DNA from: JBFISM01 sp041608535
GTDB lineage: Bacteria; Actinomycetota; Acidimicrobiia; Spongiisociales; UBA5794
Direction: 5' to 3'
DNA length: 28,877 nucleotides
Assembly: GCA_041608535.1 (NCBI GenBank)
Contig: JBFISM010000031.1
Span: 1 to 28,877, forward strand
A program made the position numbers and the translations under genes. A model generated the notes under the pieces. It was not told the DNA's origin. It did no database searches and saw only the letters and a program-made list of their open reading frames with translations. This document shows, in pieces, positions 15,685-23,519 of the stretch. Within the stretch, counting starts at the first letter, position 1. Every line of letters begins with the position of its first letter.

Positions 15685-15699
15685 GGGGACCTCCGGCGG

Positions 15700-15713
15700 G
15701 TCACGATAGTGAC
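15700..15713. promoter_or_regulatory. Short inverted repeat before metX
   Basis: GTCAC-GATA-GTGAC, a perfect 5-base stem with a 4-base loop, ends 16 bases before the metX start codon in the 106-base gap between the divergent metX and PNPOx-like genes. It could be a regulator half-site pair or a small hairpin near the ribosome site. The gap is too short for a SAM-I riboswitch with promoter, and I see no SAM-IV core. Confidence 0.3.
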
Positions 15714-15790
15714 GGTGCACTCCACCGCACGGCAGCGCGCCACCACCGAGTGGCGACCGCACCCCCTGGCTTTCGAGGTAGGTTGCCGTC

Positions 15791-16336
15791 ATGGCCAATG
15801 AGCACCCCAACATCATCCCGCGCTTGCAGGAGTGGATCGCACGTCAACCGATGTTCTTCGTCGCCACGGCACCATCGGAGGGAGGTCGCGTGAACGTTTC
15901 GCCCAAGGGGTACGACTCTTTTGCCATCCTCGACGAACGCAGCGTTGCCTACCTCGATCTGACGGGGAGCGGGGCCGAGACGATAGCCCACCTGCGCGAC
16001 AACGGTCGCATCACGATCATGTTCTGTGCGTTTACCGGACCACCGAACATCGTACGGCTGCAGGGGACGGGCGAGGTCGTCTTTCCAGATGATCCTCGCT
16101 TCCCCGGACTTGCCCGCCGCTTCCCGGACATACCGGGCACACGCAGCGTGATCCTGGTCGACATCGAGCGGGTGGCAGATTCCTGCGGCTTCGGGGTTCC
16201 CAGGATGGAGCTCGTCGAGCAGCGAGTCCAGCTGCACCGTTGGGCAGATCGCAAGTCCGCAGACGAGTTGGTGGCCTACCGCAACGAGAAGAACGCAAGG
16301 AGCATCGACGGGCTGCCGGCCGTGCCGGGTGGGTGA
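15791..16336 (+). CDS. Pyridoxamine 5'-phosphate oxidase-like flavoprotein
   Basis: A 181-residue PNPOx-like (split-barrel) protein. It begins with an amphipathic stretch LQEWIARQPMFFVATAP, followed by RVNVSPKGYDSFAILDERSVAYLDLTGSG, ETIAHLRDNGRITIMFCAF and the strand RLQGTGEVV. This is the order seen in COG3576-type FMN-binding members. The fold binds FMN or F420; the substrate is not predictable and the protein is probably not a true PdxH. ATG at 15791 follows GAGGTAGG. It is divergent from metX and convergent with the LLM oxidoreductase. Confidence 0.85.
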   Translation: MANEHPNIIPRLQEWIARQPMFFVATAPSEGGRVNVSPKGYDSFAILDERSVAYLDLTGSGAETIAHLRDNGRITIMFCAFTGPPNIVRLQGTGEVVFPDDPRFPGLARRFPDIPGTRSVILVDIERVADSCGFGVPRMELVEQRVQLHRWADRKSADELVAYRNEKNARSIDGLPAVPGG

Positions 16337-16599
16337 CATTTCGCCCGCTCAGAAGAGCAGTTGCGATATTCGTGCAATTTGAGCGTATGATCGCCTCTGA
16401 CATATGTGAGGATTCGGTCGCTCACGCTCGCCTCCGGCTTTCGTTTGGTTCGAAGAACGGCGGGGCGTTCGTGGGCGTGGAACCTGGTAGCCATCCGCCG
16501 AAGAGATCGCCCCCTTCCGGTCCTCGTCGGGACTGGCACCCCCCGTCCATGGCGCCCCGTCTCCTCCCCAGAGCCCGCAGAGCGCGCAGCAGAGTGTGA
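16337..16599. other. 263-base noncoding gap between convergent genes
   Basis: No credible gene. The left end holds TTGCGA (16361-16366) and TATGAT (16386-16391), but with a 19-base spacer, so a plus-strand promoter is doubtful. The rest is GC-rich with short complementary runs, for example GGCGTTCGTGGGCGT and GGGACTGGCACCCCCC, that could fold on either strand. I could not match it to a known riboswitch, tRNA or terminator. It is the longest clearly noncoding stretch outside the two promoter regions. Confidence 0.45.
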
Positions 16600-17583
16600 T
16601 CAGGCCAGCTTGCGTAACTCTGGAAGCACTGACTGGCCAAGCATGCGCAGCGTCGCGTCTGGATCGGTGCTGGCGATCTGTACTGCAACGATGTCGGCGC
16701 CGATCTCTGCGACGAGTGGGCGATAGGCGGCCACGATGTCCTCGGGCGTCGACACCACGGTGTACTTGCCGAGTATCTCGGTGCGATCCATGGCGTCGGC
16801 AGCAATTCGCAACTCCATGGGATCGACCGCTTCGAGCCTCCCGGGCGCCCGCAGACCCCGCATGCTCCCCAACGCCTCCCAGGCTTCGTCGTCGTGTTCC
16901 GCAAACACGAGCCACCGGGTCGCCATGACAACGGCTCGGCTCCGTCCACTGGCTGTGAGAGCAGTGCGGAACGGCTCGACGACCCGCTCCATCGTGTCCG
17001 CTGGAGCTTTGACGCTGGTGATCAGGCCGTCGGCATGGGTGCCGGCGAAGGCCGCGGACTTGGGGCCACCGGCGGCCATGAGGATCGGGATGTCACTGAC
17101 CGGCGGGCTGTACAGCTTCGCCTTGTTCGTCACGTAGTACTCACCCTCGAAATCGACCTTCTCCCCCGAGAAGAGCCGATGGATGATCTCGAGCGCCTCC
17201 TCCATCCTGGCGATACGCTCCGTGTAGCCCGGGAACGGGAACCCCATGGGGCCCCCGTTGATGTTCTCCCCGGTGCCCACGCCCAGCAGGAACCGGCCTC
17301 CGCTGATTCGATCCACCGTTGCCGCCGCCTGGGCGATGAGCGCCGGGTGGTAGTGGAACAGAGGGCAGGTCACACTGGTGGCGAACTGAACTCGTCGGGT
17401 CTTCGCAGCGGCAGCACCCAGCCAAGTCCAGACGAACCCGGAGGCCGACACGTCGTCCACCCACGGGTGGAAATGGTCCGATCCGAGTACGACGTCGAAG
17501 CCGACGTCTTCTGCAAGCACGGCCTGATCGACGAGCACCTCGGGTTGGTAGGACTCATGACTGCACAGCCAGGCGAACTTCAT
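16600..17583 (-). CDS. F420-dependent LLM-class oxidoreductase (FGD-like)
   Basis: A 327-residue TIM-barrel oxidoreductase of the luciferase-like superfamily. It resembles F420-dependent glucose-6-phosphate dehydrogenase-type proteins (the TIGR03557 group as I recall it). Key positions line up with the F420 enzymes: SDHFHPW with His37 and Trp41, TSVTCPLFHYHP, and GVGTGENING with Glu106. The insertion KAKLYSPPVSDIPILMAAGG is also typical. It probably transfers hydride between F420 and an unknown alcohol or sugar. ATG at 17583, 53 bases after the MMPL-like gene stop on the same strand, so the two may be co-transcribed. Confidence 0.88.
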   Translation of the reverse strand: MKFAWLCSHESYQPEVLVDQAVLAEDVGFDVVLGSDHFHPWVDDVSASGFVWTWLGAAAAKTRRVQFATSVTCPLFHYHPALIAQAAATVDRISGGRFLLGVGTGENINGGPMGFPFPGYTERIARMEEALEIIHRLFSGEKVDFEGEYYVTNKAKLYSPPVSDIPILMAAGGPKSAAFAGTHADGLITSVKAPADTMERVVEPFRTALTASGRSRAVVMATRWLVFAEHDDEAWEALGSMRGLRAPGRLEAVDPMELRIAADAMDRTEILGKYTVVSTPEDIVAAYRPLVAEIGADIVAVQIASTDPDATLRMLGQSVLPELRKLA

Positions 17584-17636
17584 GTGGGCGATCCTTCGCA
17601 GATGGGCCGGTGAGCCTACAGGTGATGGAGCCGGCG

Positions 17637-20600
17637 TTACGAAGCCATCGGGATCTCGACGACGAAGACCGTGAAGTCACCCTCGGGGCGACACTCCACG
17701 ACTCCGCCAACCCGGCGGATGAACCGCTGCGCCTCTGCCAGCGTGCGAGCCCGATCCGGGTCGCTCTCGGCATGAGGTCCCGAGTCGACCACCATCCAGC
17801 GATACCGACCCTTGGATGCGTGCCCATAGACGAGAACCTCCTCGCCGCCGCGTGATGACGCGTCCCGCAAGATTGCTTCCATGACGCGGCTCAGGTTGTT
17901 CGACGGGTTGGCCACGTGGCCGGAACCGATCTCCGTGGTGAATGCGCGTTCTGCCTCGAGCGAGGCGATGACCGATTGCGTGAGACTCACCACGTCCACA
18001 GTGGGAAGTCGCTCCTCTTCGTCCAATGCAAAGGGTTCCCGCCTCCCGTCTTCGACCGCATCGCCGGCGACGTGCAGCTCGGTGACGACGTCCCCGTCGT
18101 CTGCGGTGGACGCGCCGGCGTCGCCGTCGCCTGCGGCAACCAATTCTGAATCGGCATCGGCCGCCCCTTCGGCCTCATCGCCGGGCTCGACCACATCGGT
18201 CGGTTCGAACATCTCGACGGGCTCGAGTACCTCTCCGGCCCTGCGCTCGTCGCCCTCCACCTGCTCGGCACCGTCTGCAGGCTCGGGACCATCCACGATC
18301 TCGACCTCGTCGGCGGCCAGCGATGAGATATCCGTGGGCGCATCTACGTCGACCGGATCTTGCGTGCGAATCGGCTTCACGTCCTCGGCCGGCTCGGCCA
18401 CGTCGGCGGTCCCGGCCAGGTCACGCGGCTCGAGGATTTCGACATCCTCGGGCGCGACAACCTCCGCCGGCTCGTGGACTTCCCCAGATTCTGCAGCGAC
18501 CACCGGGGCGTCGCCATCCCCGGACACGCCTACGCCACCCGACTCGTGGACGTCAACGGGCTCGAGGGCCACCGGCTCGTCGACGTCCTCGATGTGCGTG
18601 ACGTCCACCAGCTGAGCCGATTCATCCGCAGCGAGGTCACCGACCTGCTCGGGTGGGTGAGCGGATTCGAGCACATGGGTCGCAACGTCCTCGTCGACCA
18701 GCTCGACATCCACGATCTCGTCGTCCCCACGCTGCGCACTCTGCGGCTCGGCAGCGACCACTTCGAGCTCCGCCGGCTTGGTGGGGAGCTCCATCTCCAC
18801 GGAGGGCTCCACCACCTCGTCTACGGCCGGCGCATCGTCGCCCGGCGCAACCTCGTCCGACGTCTCTGTCTCCTCACGGAGCTGCGCAAACACAGGTTCG
18901 AGCTCGTCCGTGTCGGCATCTGGTGCAGGCTCGTCGCGTGCGGCGTCGATCACCTCAGTTCCTGGCGCACGCTCGGGTGAGGGAGTGGAGAGCTCCTCGG
19001 ACTCGACGTCCGGCATGGCGTCGTCGGCCGCCACGGGATCCGGCGCTGTAATCGCAACGATCTCTTCCGGCTCGTCGACGATCGCCGTGGCGGGCTCGAG
19101 CGTCTCGGGACGACGCATCGGTGCAACCGGTGCCACCGGCCACTGCCGGCTGGCCACCGTCGGCGCAAACACGCGATGCACTTCGCCATCGGCCTGAACC
19201 GGCCACAGTGCAGCCGGACGGAAAGCAACGAAGGCGGGAAGCAGCACGAACCGTCCCACTGTCGCCGCAACGACGGCGGTGGTGACCGCGGCGACTCCGG
19301 GCAGTTGCGCCGTCCGCCACCCGGCGAACAGCAGACCCGCCAGCGGCAGCGCTAGACACGAGACGGCCACGACGTGGCTCCCGGCCGTGTCCACCAAGCG
19401 CATCCGCACCCGCGTCAGATTATTGCCTGCGGCGTCGATGGCCTCGCGCACCGAGCCCCAACCGACGATCACCACCGTCGACGCCACGATGCCGCTCAAC
19501 GCCCACGCGATCGGCCCCGCACCGACGGCCACTGCCCCGTTTGCGGCGAACCCCAAAGGTCCGGCGAGCGCCCCGTCGGCGAATCCCACTCTGATGACCG
19601 CACCCGTCACGGCACCGAGGAGGGCGGCCATGAGGGTGGCGCGCAGACCGGCCCGGATGCTCTTGAGCAGACCTGCAATCAGGACCAGGGCAAATGCGAG
19701 GGCGACGGCGAACGCAAAGAGAGCACGGCCCGAGACGGCACTGACTGTCTCGATCTGGCGGGCCGTGACCCCGCCGATGTTGGTTCGGAACGGGGCGCTC
19801 AAGTCGCCGATAGCCGTCACCGCAGCCTCTGCGGCTGCACTGTGAGCGTTGCCGATCAACGGCACGTGCATGTAGTTCGCCTGCTCGGAGACGTACCGCT
19901 CGCTGTACCCCTCGGGCACCCTGATCTGCCTGCCCTCAACCACCGTGCCGCCGGCGTGGTCGACCCTCGCCACACCCGGGATGTTGGATACCGCTTCGAC
20001 GTACTGCTGGGTGAGCTCTTCGGAGCGACGGGTCACCGGGAGCGAGCCGGGAAGCACGAATACCGCCTCCGCATCGTTCGCAGAGAACTCGGCGCTGATG
20101 AACTGTGCGGTGCGCCGGCTGGCGGCATCGCTCGGCAGTGTCTCCGGACCCGGCTCCACGGTCCGCACCCCGATCCCCATGAAAGCCAGCGGCAGCAGCA
20201 GCGCTGCCACCACCACCAACGTGAGCATGGACCGGGGCTGGAGCAAAGCAAAAAGGCGGTTCACCCAGACCGCCCCACCGCCTCCCGCATCGCGCACGAC
20301 CGGCCCCGCTCCGAACATCGAGAGAAACAGACCAACCACGACCACCGAGGCGAGCCCTGAGGCGAGAGCGGTGAGTGCAACGGCGTACCCGGTCGATCGC
20401 AGCAGTGCGGTCGGCAACGCCACCAGCGTGAATCCAATGGCGATCGCAACCACCGACGCCACGGCCGCAACGCGGCCGGCCGTCGTCACCGTGGCGACCA
20501 CCGCGGCCTGCCGACCGGCTCCGACACGACGTTCCTCGAGAAACCTGACGATCATGAGATAGCTGTTGGCGACGGTCAGCCCGAGCGCCACGGCAACGGC

Positions 20601-21275
20601 CAACACCTTGCTGAGCGCGGGCAACTCCACGATCGTGTCCAACCCGGTCAACGCCAGCAGCGTGGCGGACACGGCCATGGCCATGCCCGCGGCAACGATC
20701 ATCGTCCCCCGGATGGTCCGGATCGACAACGCCGCAAGCAGCAACGCCAGCAAGCCGCCAACGGCAACCATGGGCAGTGCGTCCGTGGAGCCATCACGGA
20801 TGTCGAGGTGTGTCATGACGGCGCCACCAAGGCTCACGGAGATGACGTCGCGATCCCAGCGCAACCGCTCGTCGATGACCCGGGCCCGGTCGGCTAGAGA
20901 TTCGGTGGCACCCGGCACTCTGCCCAGCACCATGGCCGCCGAACCGTCCTCGTTCTTGAGGAACTCGGGACGGCCCAGAGACCAGTACGACTCTGTCTCG
21001 AAGACAGCCAGCTCGGAGAGCTGTGCCTCCAGGTCGGCCGCTGCCTCCGCCACGGCCGCAGTGTCGACGTCGCCCTCGCTGGCTGTGACCACCGCCACGA
21101 AGTTGGGCCGGCCCCGATCGAAGAAGACCTGGAACACCCTCTCAGCGCCCCACGCATCGCCCGACTCATGGGACCACCCGCCCCCTGAGCCGCCACGAAA
21201 CAGATCTGTGCCGACGAACACGCCGCCGACGATGACGGCGATCATCAGCACGATCGTGACGATACGTAGCCTCAC
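17637..21275 (-). CDS. MMPL/RND-like membrane protein with acidic linker and C-terminal GHKL-like domain
   Basis: A 1212-residue protein. Residues 1-690 have the two-half layout of MMPL/RND proteins: a helix, a large exported loop, five to six helices, a second exported loop and a second helix bundle. Residues about 720-1091 are a long Glu/Asp/Val/Pro-rich linker with loose EPxDV-like repeats. The last 120 residues resemble a histidine-kinase ATPase domain: LSRVMEAILRDASSRG (N-box position), then VVDSGP (G1-like, Asp1164), then LAEAQRFIRRVGGVVECRPEGDFTVFVVEIP. The N-box asparagine is lost. In the fourth helix the canonical GLxVDYxLF reads GLTVANSYLM, so the proton-relay Asp-Tyr is missing. 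I chose the GTG at 21275, preceded by GGGGA; GTG at 21302 would add nine residues. Transport activity is doubtful; a sensor or scaffold role is possible. Confidence 0.8.
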   Translation of the reverse strand: MRLRIVTIVLMIAVIVGGVFVGTDLFRGGSGGGWSHESGDAWGAERVFQVFFDRGRPNFVAVVTASEGDVDTAAVAEAAADLEAQLSELAVFETESYWSLGRPEFLKNEDGSAAMVLGRVPGATESLADRARVIDERLRWDRDVISVSLGGAVMTHLDIRDGSTDALPMVAVGGLLALLLAALSIRTIRGTMIVAAGMAMAVSATLLALTGLDTIVELPALSKVLAVAVALGLTVANSYLMIVRFLEERRVGAGRQAAVVATVTTAGRVAAVASVVAIAIGFTLVALPTALLRSTGYAVALTALASGLASVVVVGLFLSMFGAGPVVRDAGGGGAVWVNRLFALLQPRSMLTLVVVAALLLPLAFMGIGVRTVEPGPETLPSDAASRRTAQFISAEFSANDAEAVFVLPGSLPVTRRSEELTQQYVEAVSNIPGVARVDHAGGTVVEGRQIRVPEGYSERYVSEQANYMHVPLIGNAHSAAAEAAVTAIGDLSAPFRTNIGGVTARQIETVSAVSGRALFAFAVALAFALVLIAGLLKSIRAGLRATLMAALLGAVTGAVIRVGFADGALAGPLGFAANGAVAVGAGPIAWALSGIVASTVVIVGWGSVREAIDAAGNNLTRVRMRLVDTAGSHVVAVSCLALPLAGLLFAGWRTAQLPGVAAVTTAVVAATVGRFVLLPAFVAFRPAALWPVQADGEVHRVFAPTVASRQWPVAPVAPMRRPETLEPATAIVDEPEEIVAITAPDPVAADDAMPDVESEELSTPSPERAPGTEVIDAARDEPAPDADTDELEPVFAQLREETETSDEVAPGDDAPAVDEVVEPSVEMELPTKPAELEVVAAEPQSAQRGDDEIVDVELVDEDVATHVLESAHPPEQVGDLAADESAQLVDVTHIEDVDEPVALEPVDVHESGGVGVSGDGDAPVVAAESGEVHEPAEVVAPEDVEILEPRDLAGTADVAEPAEDVKPIRTQDPVDVDAPTDISSLAADEVEIVDGPEPADGAEQVEGDERRAGEVLEPVEMFEPTDVVEPGDEAEGAADADSELVAAGDGDAGASTADDGDVVTELHVAGDAVEDGRREPFALDEEERLPTVDVVSLTQSVIASLEAERAFTTEIGSGHVANPSNNLSRVMEAILRDASSRGGEEVLVYGHASKGRYRWMVVDSGPHAESDPDRARTLAEAQRFIRRVGGVVECRPEGDFTVFVVEIPMAS
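18003..19112 (-). repeat. Low-complexity acidic coding repeat region
   Basis: Inside the MMPL-like gene, about 370 codons are dominated by Glu, Asp, Val, Ala and Pro. A degenerate unit of the kind EP-(V/A)-D/E-V recurs (EPVDVHE, EPAEVVAPEDV, EPRDLAG, EPVEMFEPTDVVEP). The repeats are diverged at DNA level, so this is an old expansion rather than a fresh tandem array. It is expected to be disordered. Confidence 0.75.
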
Positions 21276-21379
21276 GTGAGTCCCCAGTGTGTGTGATCGC
21301 ACATCCCGCTCGGGGCAGGCGATTCCCCCTGCTCGCCGAGTCTATTGGGGAAGCTCGAATACCGAATGGGTCTACCGCC

Positions 21380-21922
21380 CTATTGGCTCGGCGGGCCCTG
21401 GGGAAAGGGCGTTCCGTACGTGTTGTGGTGGGTGAGCTCCTCGATCGGCTTCCTACCCCCGGCTACGGCAGGAGTGGCTGCCTCTCCGGGGTGACCGAGC
21501 GCCACGGCATACCGGCAGCGGGCACCCTCCGGCAGACCGAGCACGGCCGCCGCATCGTCCTCGCGATGCAGTGTCACCGGACAGGTCCCCAAGGCGAGCG
21601 CATCGGCGGCGAGCATCACGTTCTGCGCCACTCTCCCCGAGTCGAACTCGTAGCCGCCGGGCTCCTGCACGATGGCGATCGTGACCGGAGCCGCAAGCAC
21701 GGGCTTGGTGAAGTCACCGGTCTCGGCCAGCCGCTCGCGCTGGTCGGCCCCGTCGACGACGACGAACGACCACAGCTGGCGGTTCTTCGACGAGCCCGTC
21801 CACCGCGCAGCATCGAGGACGGCATCCAGTGTCTCCCGGTCCACCGGGTCATCGGTGAAGCTGCGCACCGCACGGAGACGCTTGATGGCGCGGTAGCGGT
21901 CACGACCGGTGGCGGTGGTCAT
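21380..21922 (-). CDS. Nitroreductase family protein
   Basis: A 180-residue FMN-dependent nitroreductase-fold protein. It opens with YRAIKRLRAVRSFTDDPVDRETLDAVLDAARW, the usual FMN-contacting N-terminus (Arg-Ser-Phe), followed by GSSKNRQLWSFVVV. Later come QNVMLAADALALGTCPVT (the conserved helix), LGLPEGARCRYAVALGHP and a short C-terminus. It probably reduces a quinone, nitro or enone compound with NAD(P)H, or uses F420 in this F420-bearing background. ATG at 21922; the frame to 22081 overlaps the DUF3179 gene. It lies 49 bases downstream of that gene on the same strand. Confidence 0.87.
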   Translation of the reverse strand: MTTATGRDRYRAIKRLRAVRSFTDDPVDRETLDAVLDAARWTGSSKNRQLWSFVVVDGADQRERLAETGDFTKPVLAAPVTIAIVQEPGGYEFDSGRVAQNVMLAADALALGTCPVTLHREDDAAAVLGLPEGARCRYAVALGHPGEAATPAVAGGRKPIEELTHHNTYGTPFPQGPPSQ

Positions 21923-21971
21923 TGTTGGAGGATACCGAACGGCACAACCGGGGCGGGACGCCTTGATTCGC

Positions 21972-23453
21972 TCACCGCATCCACACCACCGTGTCCGGAT
22001 TGAACTGGCTCCAGGCGAACCAGAACGCCTGATGGCCAACGAGCTCCTCGCCGTCGGCAGTGGTGGCCCTGATCCCCCCACCGTCCCTCATGACCACGAT
22101 GCCGTTGCTGGCCACGGTCTCCCCGGCACCGATCGCATCCAGCGCTGCAGCCACGTCGAAGGCAACGGGGGTGCCGTCGGGTGCGACCACACCAAGCACC
22201 TGGGTCTGCACGTCGAGGCGGTCGTCCACTGCCCCGATCGGGAAGATGGGTCCATCGTCATCGCGACCCTGCAGCGGATCGGCGAGGTAGCGGCGCCCGA
22301 TCCCGCCGTCCTCGGCGACGATCGTGGTGTTCGGGTGCGCCGCTCGCCACTCCCCCCAGGTCGAGGTCACGACACTCACCTGTTGCAGCTGCACGCCCTC
22401 GGCGAGCAGCGGACCGGACACCGCTCGCCCGGTGAACGTGTCGAAGACAGACTGCGATCCCAGCTCGTACATCACCTTGTTGGAGCGGCTGAGCAGACCA
22501 CTCGTCCGGAACACCAGAGGCTCGTCGTGACCGGGGACGTCGTCGGTGAAGTACGCCTGAGCCGAACCGCACAGCGTGCAGTACGGGATGGCGAGCCGGC
22601 GGCCACCGATGGTGTCGTTCACCATCTCATGCACTTCCATCTGGTTCTTCGGATACGCCCGCGCCTCTCCGTTCACCACCACACCAAAGACGATCCGGTC
22701 GTCCCCGTACCAGGCGCCCTCCGCCGCAGGGGTCACCGCCGGGTCGTCGAGCGCCGGGATGCATCCGCGCAGGCACGGCTGGTCGTCACCGAGAGGCCGG
22801 TCATCGATGAGCACGCCGCCCCACGAGACGTATCGCCAGTCGATCTCGGCGCCCGTGTCGGCGAAGAACGGTTCCCAGCGCGGCTCGACGATCTCGAATG
22901 GGATGCGTTTCCACTCCACATAGCCGGGAGGTGCCGGAACATCCCAGGCCAGAAGATGATTGGTGACGCTCTGCCAAGGACTGCGCAGCGAGGAAGGGTC
23001 ATCGGCGATGTCGACACCAGTCAACTCCTCGAAGGCTACGATCAGCTCGGCGCCCGTCGAGCCCCCGATGAAACGCATCAGGTCGCTGAGCAACCAAGCA
23101 ACCCTGGCATCCCCGGTGCGCCCGATCGAGGCGATGAGCCCGGGCGGGATCTCCGTCTGCAACGAGCCGAACAAGGTATCGAGATCCGCGGCGAGTTCGG
23201 GGTCGAGCGGGCCGCCGGGAACGTCGGGGGCGGGTGGGAAGAGATAGCCCTCCTGTGATACGGCAGTGGCAGGTGCCGAGCTGATCGTTGTCGGTGACTC
23301 GGTCGCTGGGGGCGCCGGCATCGATGAGGCGGGCGTCGCAGGTAGTGCAGTCGTTGCCTCGCCGCCGCCCTCAGGGGAACAGGCGGCAACCGCCAGAGCC
23401 ATCCCCAAGAGCAACACGGCGACCGGATTCGTGGTGCTCGACGGTGCGCCCAT
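21972..23453 (-). CDS. DUF3179-type lipoprotein
   Basis: A 493-residue exported lipoprotein. The signal helix VAVLLLGMALAVAAC ends at lipobox Cys25, followed by a Thr/Ala/Pro spacer to about 65 and a large globular domain. The DUF3179 signature is clear: NGEARAYPKNQMEVHEMVND, then IPYCTLCGSAQAYF (Cys292 and Cys295), then SGLLSRSNKVMYE, with GSQSVFDTFTGRAVSG after it. The CxxC pair is conserved in the family, whose biochemical role is not established. ATG at 23453 is chosen for the lipoprotein start; the frame goes on to 23507. It lies 66 bases downstream of the 770-residue gene. Confidence 0.86.
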   Translation of the reverse strand: MGAPSSTTNPVAVLLLGMALAVAACSPEGGGEATTALPATPASSMPAPPATESPTTISSAPATAVSQEGYLFPPAPDVPGGPLDPELAADLDTLFGSLQTEIPPGLIASIGRTGDARVAWLLSDLMRFIGGSTGAELIVAFEELTGVDIADDPSSLRSPWQSVTNHLLAWDVPAPPGYVEWKRIPFEIVEPRWEPFFADTGAEIDWRYVSWGGVLIDDRPLGDDQPCLRGCIPALDDPAVTPAAEGAWYGDDRIVFGVVVNGEARAYPKNQMEVHEMVNDTIGGRRLAIPYCTLCGSAQAYFTDDVPGHDEPLVFRTSGLLSRSNKVMYELGSQSVFDTFTGRAVSGPLLAEGVQLQQVSVVTSTWGEWRAAHPNTTIVAEDGGIGRRYLADPLQGRDDDGPIFPIGAVDDRLDVQTQVLGVVAPDGTPVAFDVAAALDAIGAGETVASNGIVVMRDGGGIRATTADGEELVGHQAFWFAWSQFNPDTVVWMR

Positions 23454-23462
23454 GTGGCCTGC

Positions 23463-23488
23463 AACGTAGCGGCGACGAACAGCGTTCC
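23463..23488 (-). promoter_or_regulatory. ECF-sigma-like promoter candidate before the DUF3179 gene
   Basis: On the minus strand GGAAC (23488-23484), 17 bases and CGTT (23466-23463). This is the layout used by many actinobacterial extracytoplasmic-function sigma factors (SigE/SigH type). A second GGAAC lies seven bases upstream. The start codon at 23453 would be only a few bases after the transcription start, so the mRNA would be nearly leaderless. Confidence 0.3.
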
Positions 23489-23519
23489 ACGTTCCTGGAA
23501 TGTTCACACCAATCGGATG

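Noticed and set aside
15685..15790. SAM riboswitch before metX
   Set aside because: The gap is about 106 bases and must also hold two promoters; none of the SAM-I or SAM-IV core sequences were found.
16440..16570. Riboswitch-like stretch with GGGACTGGC and a T-loop-like GGTTCGAA
   Set aside because: The surrounding helices and conserved GGCAACC-type core of SAM-I, and a tRNA acceptor/anticodon arrangement, could not be found on either strand.
17881..18615. Long Ser/Thr-rich plus-strand frame opposite the MMPL-like linker
   Set aside because: It is the complement of the acidic repeat codons (GAG/GTC giving CTC/GAC patterns) and has no start signal.
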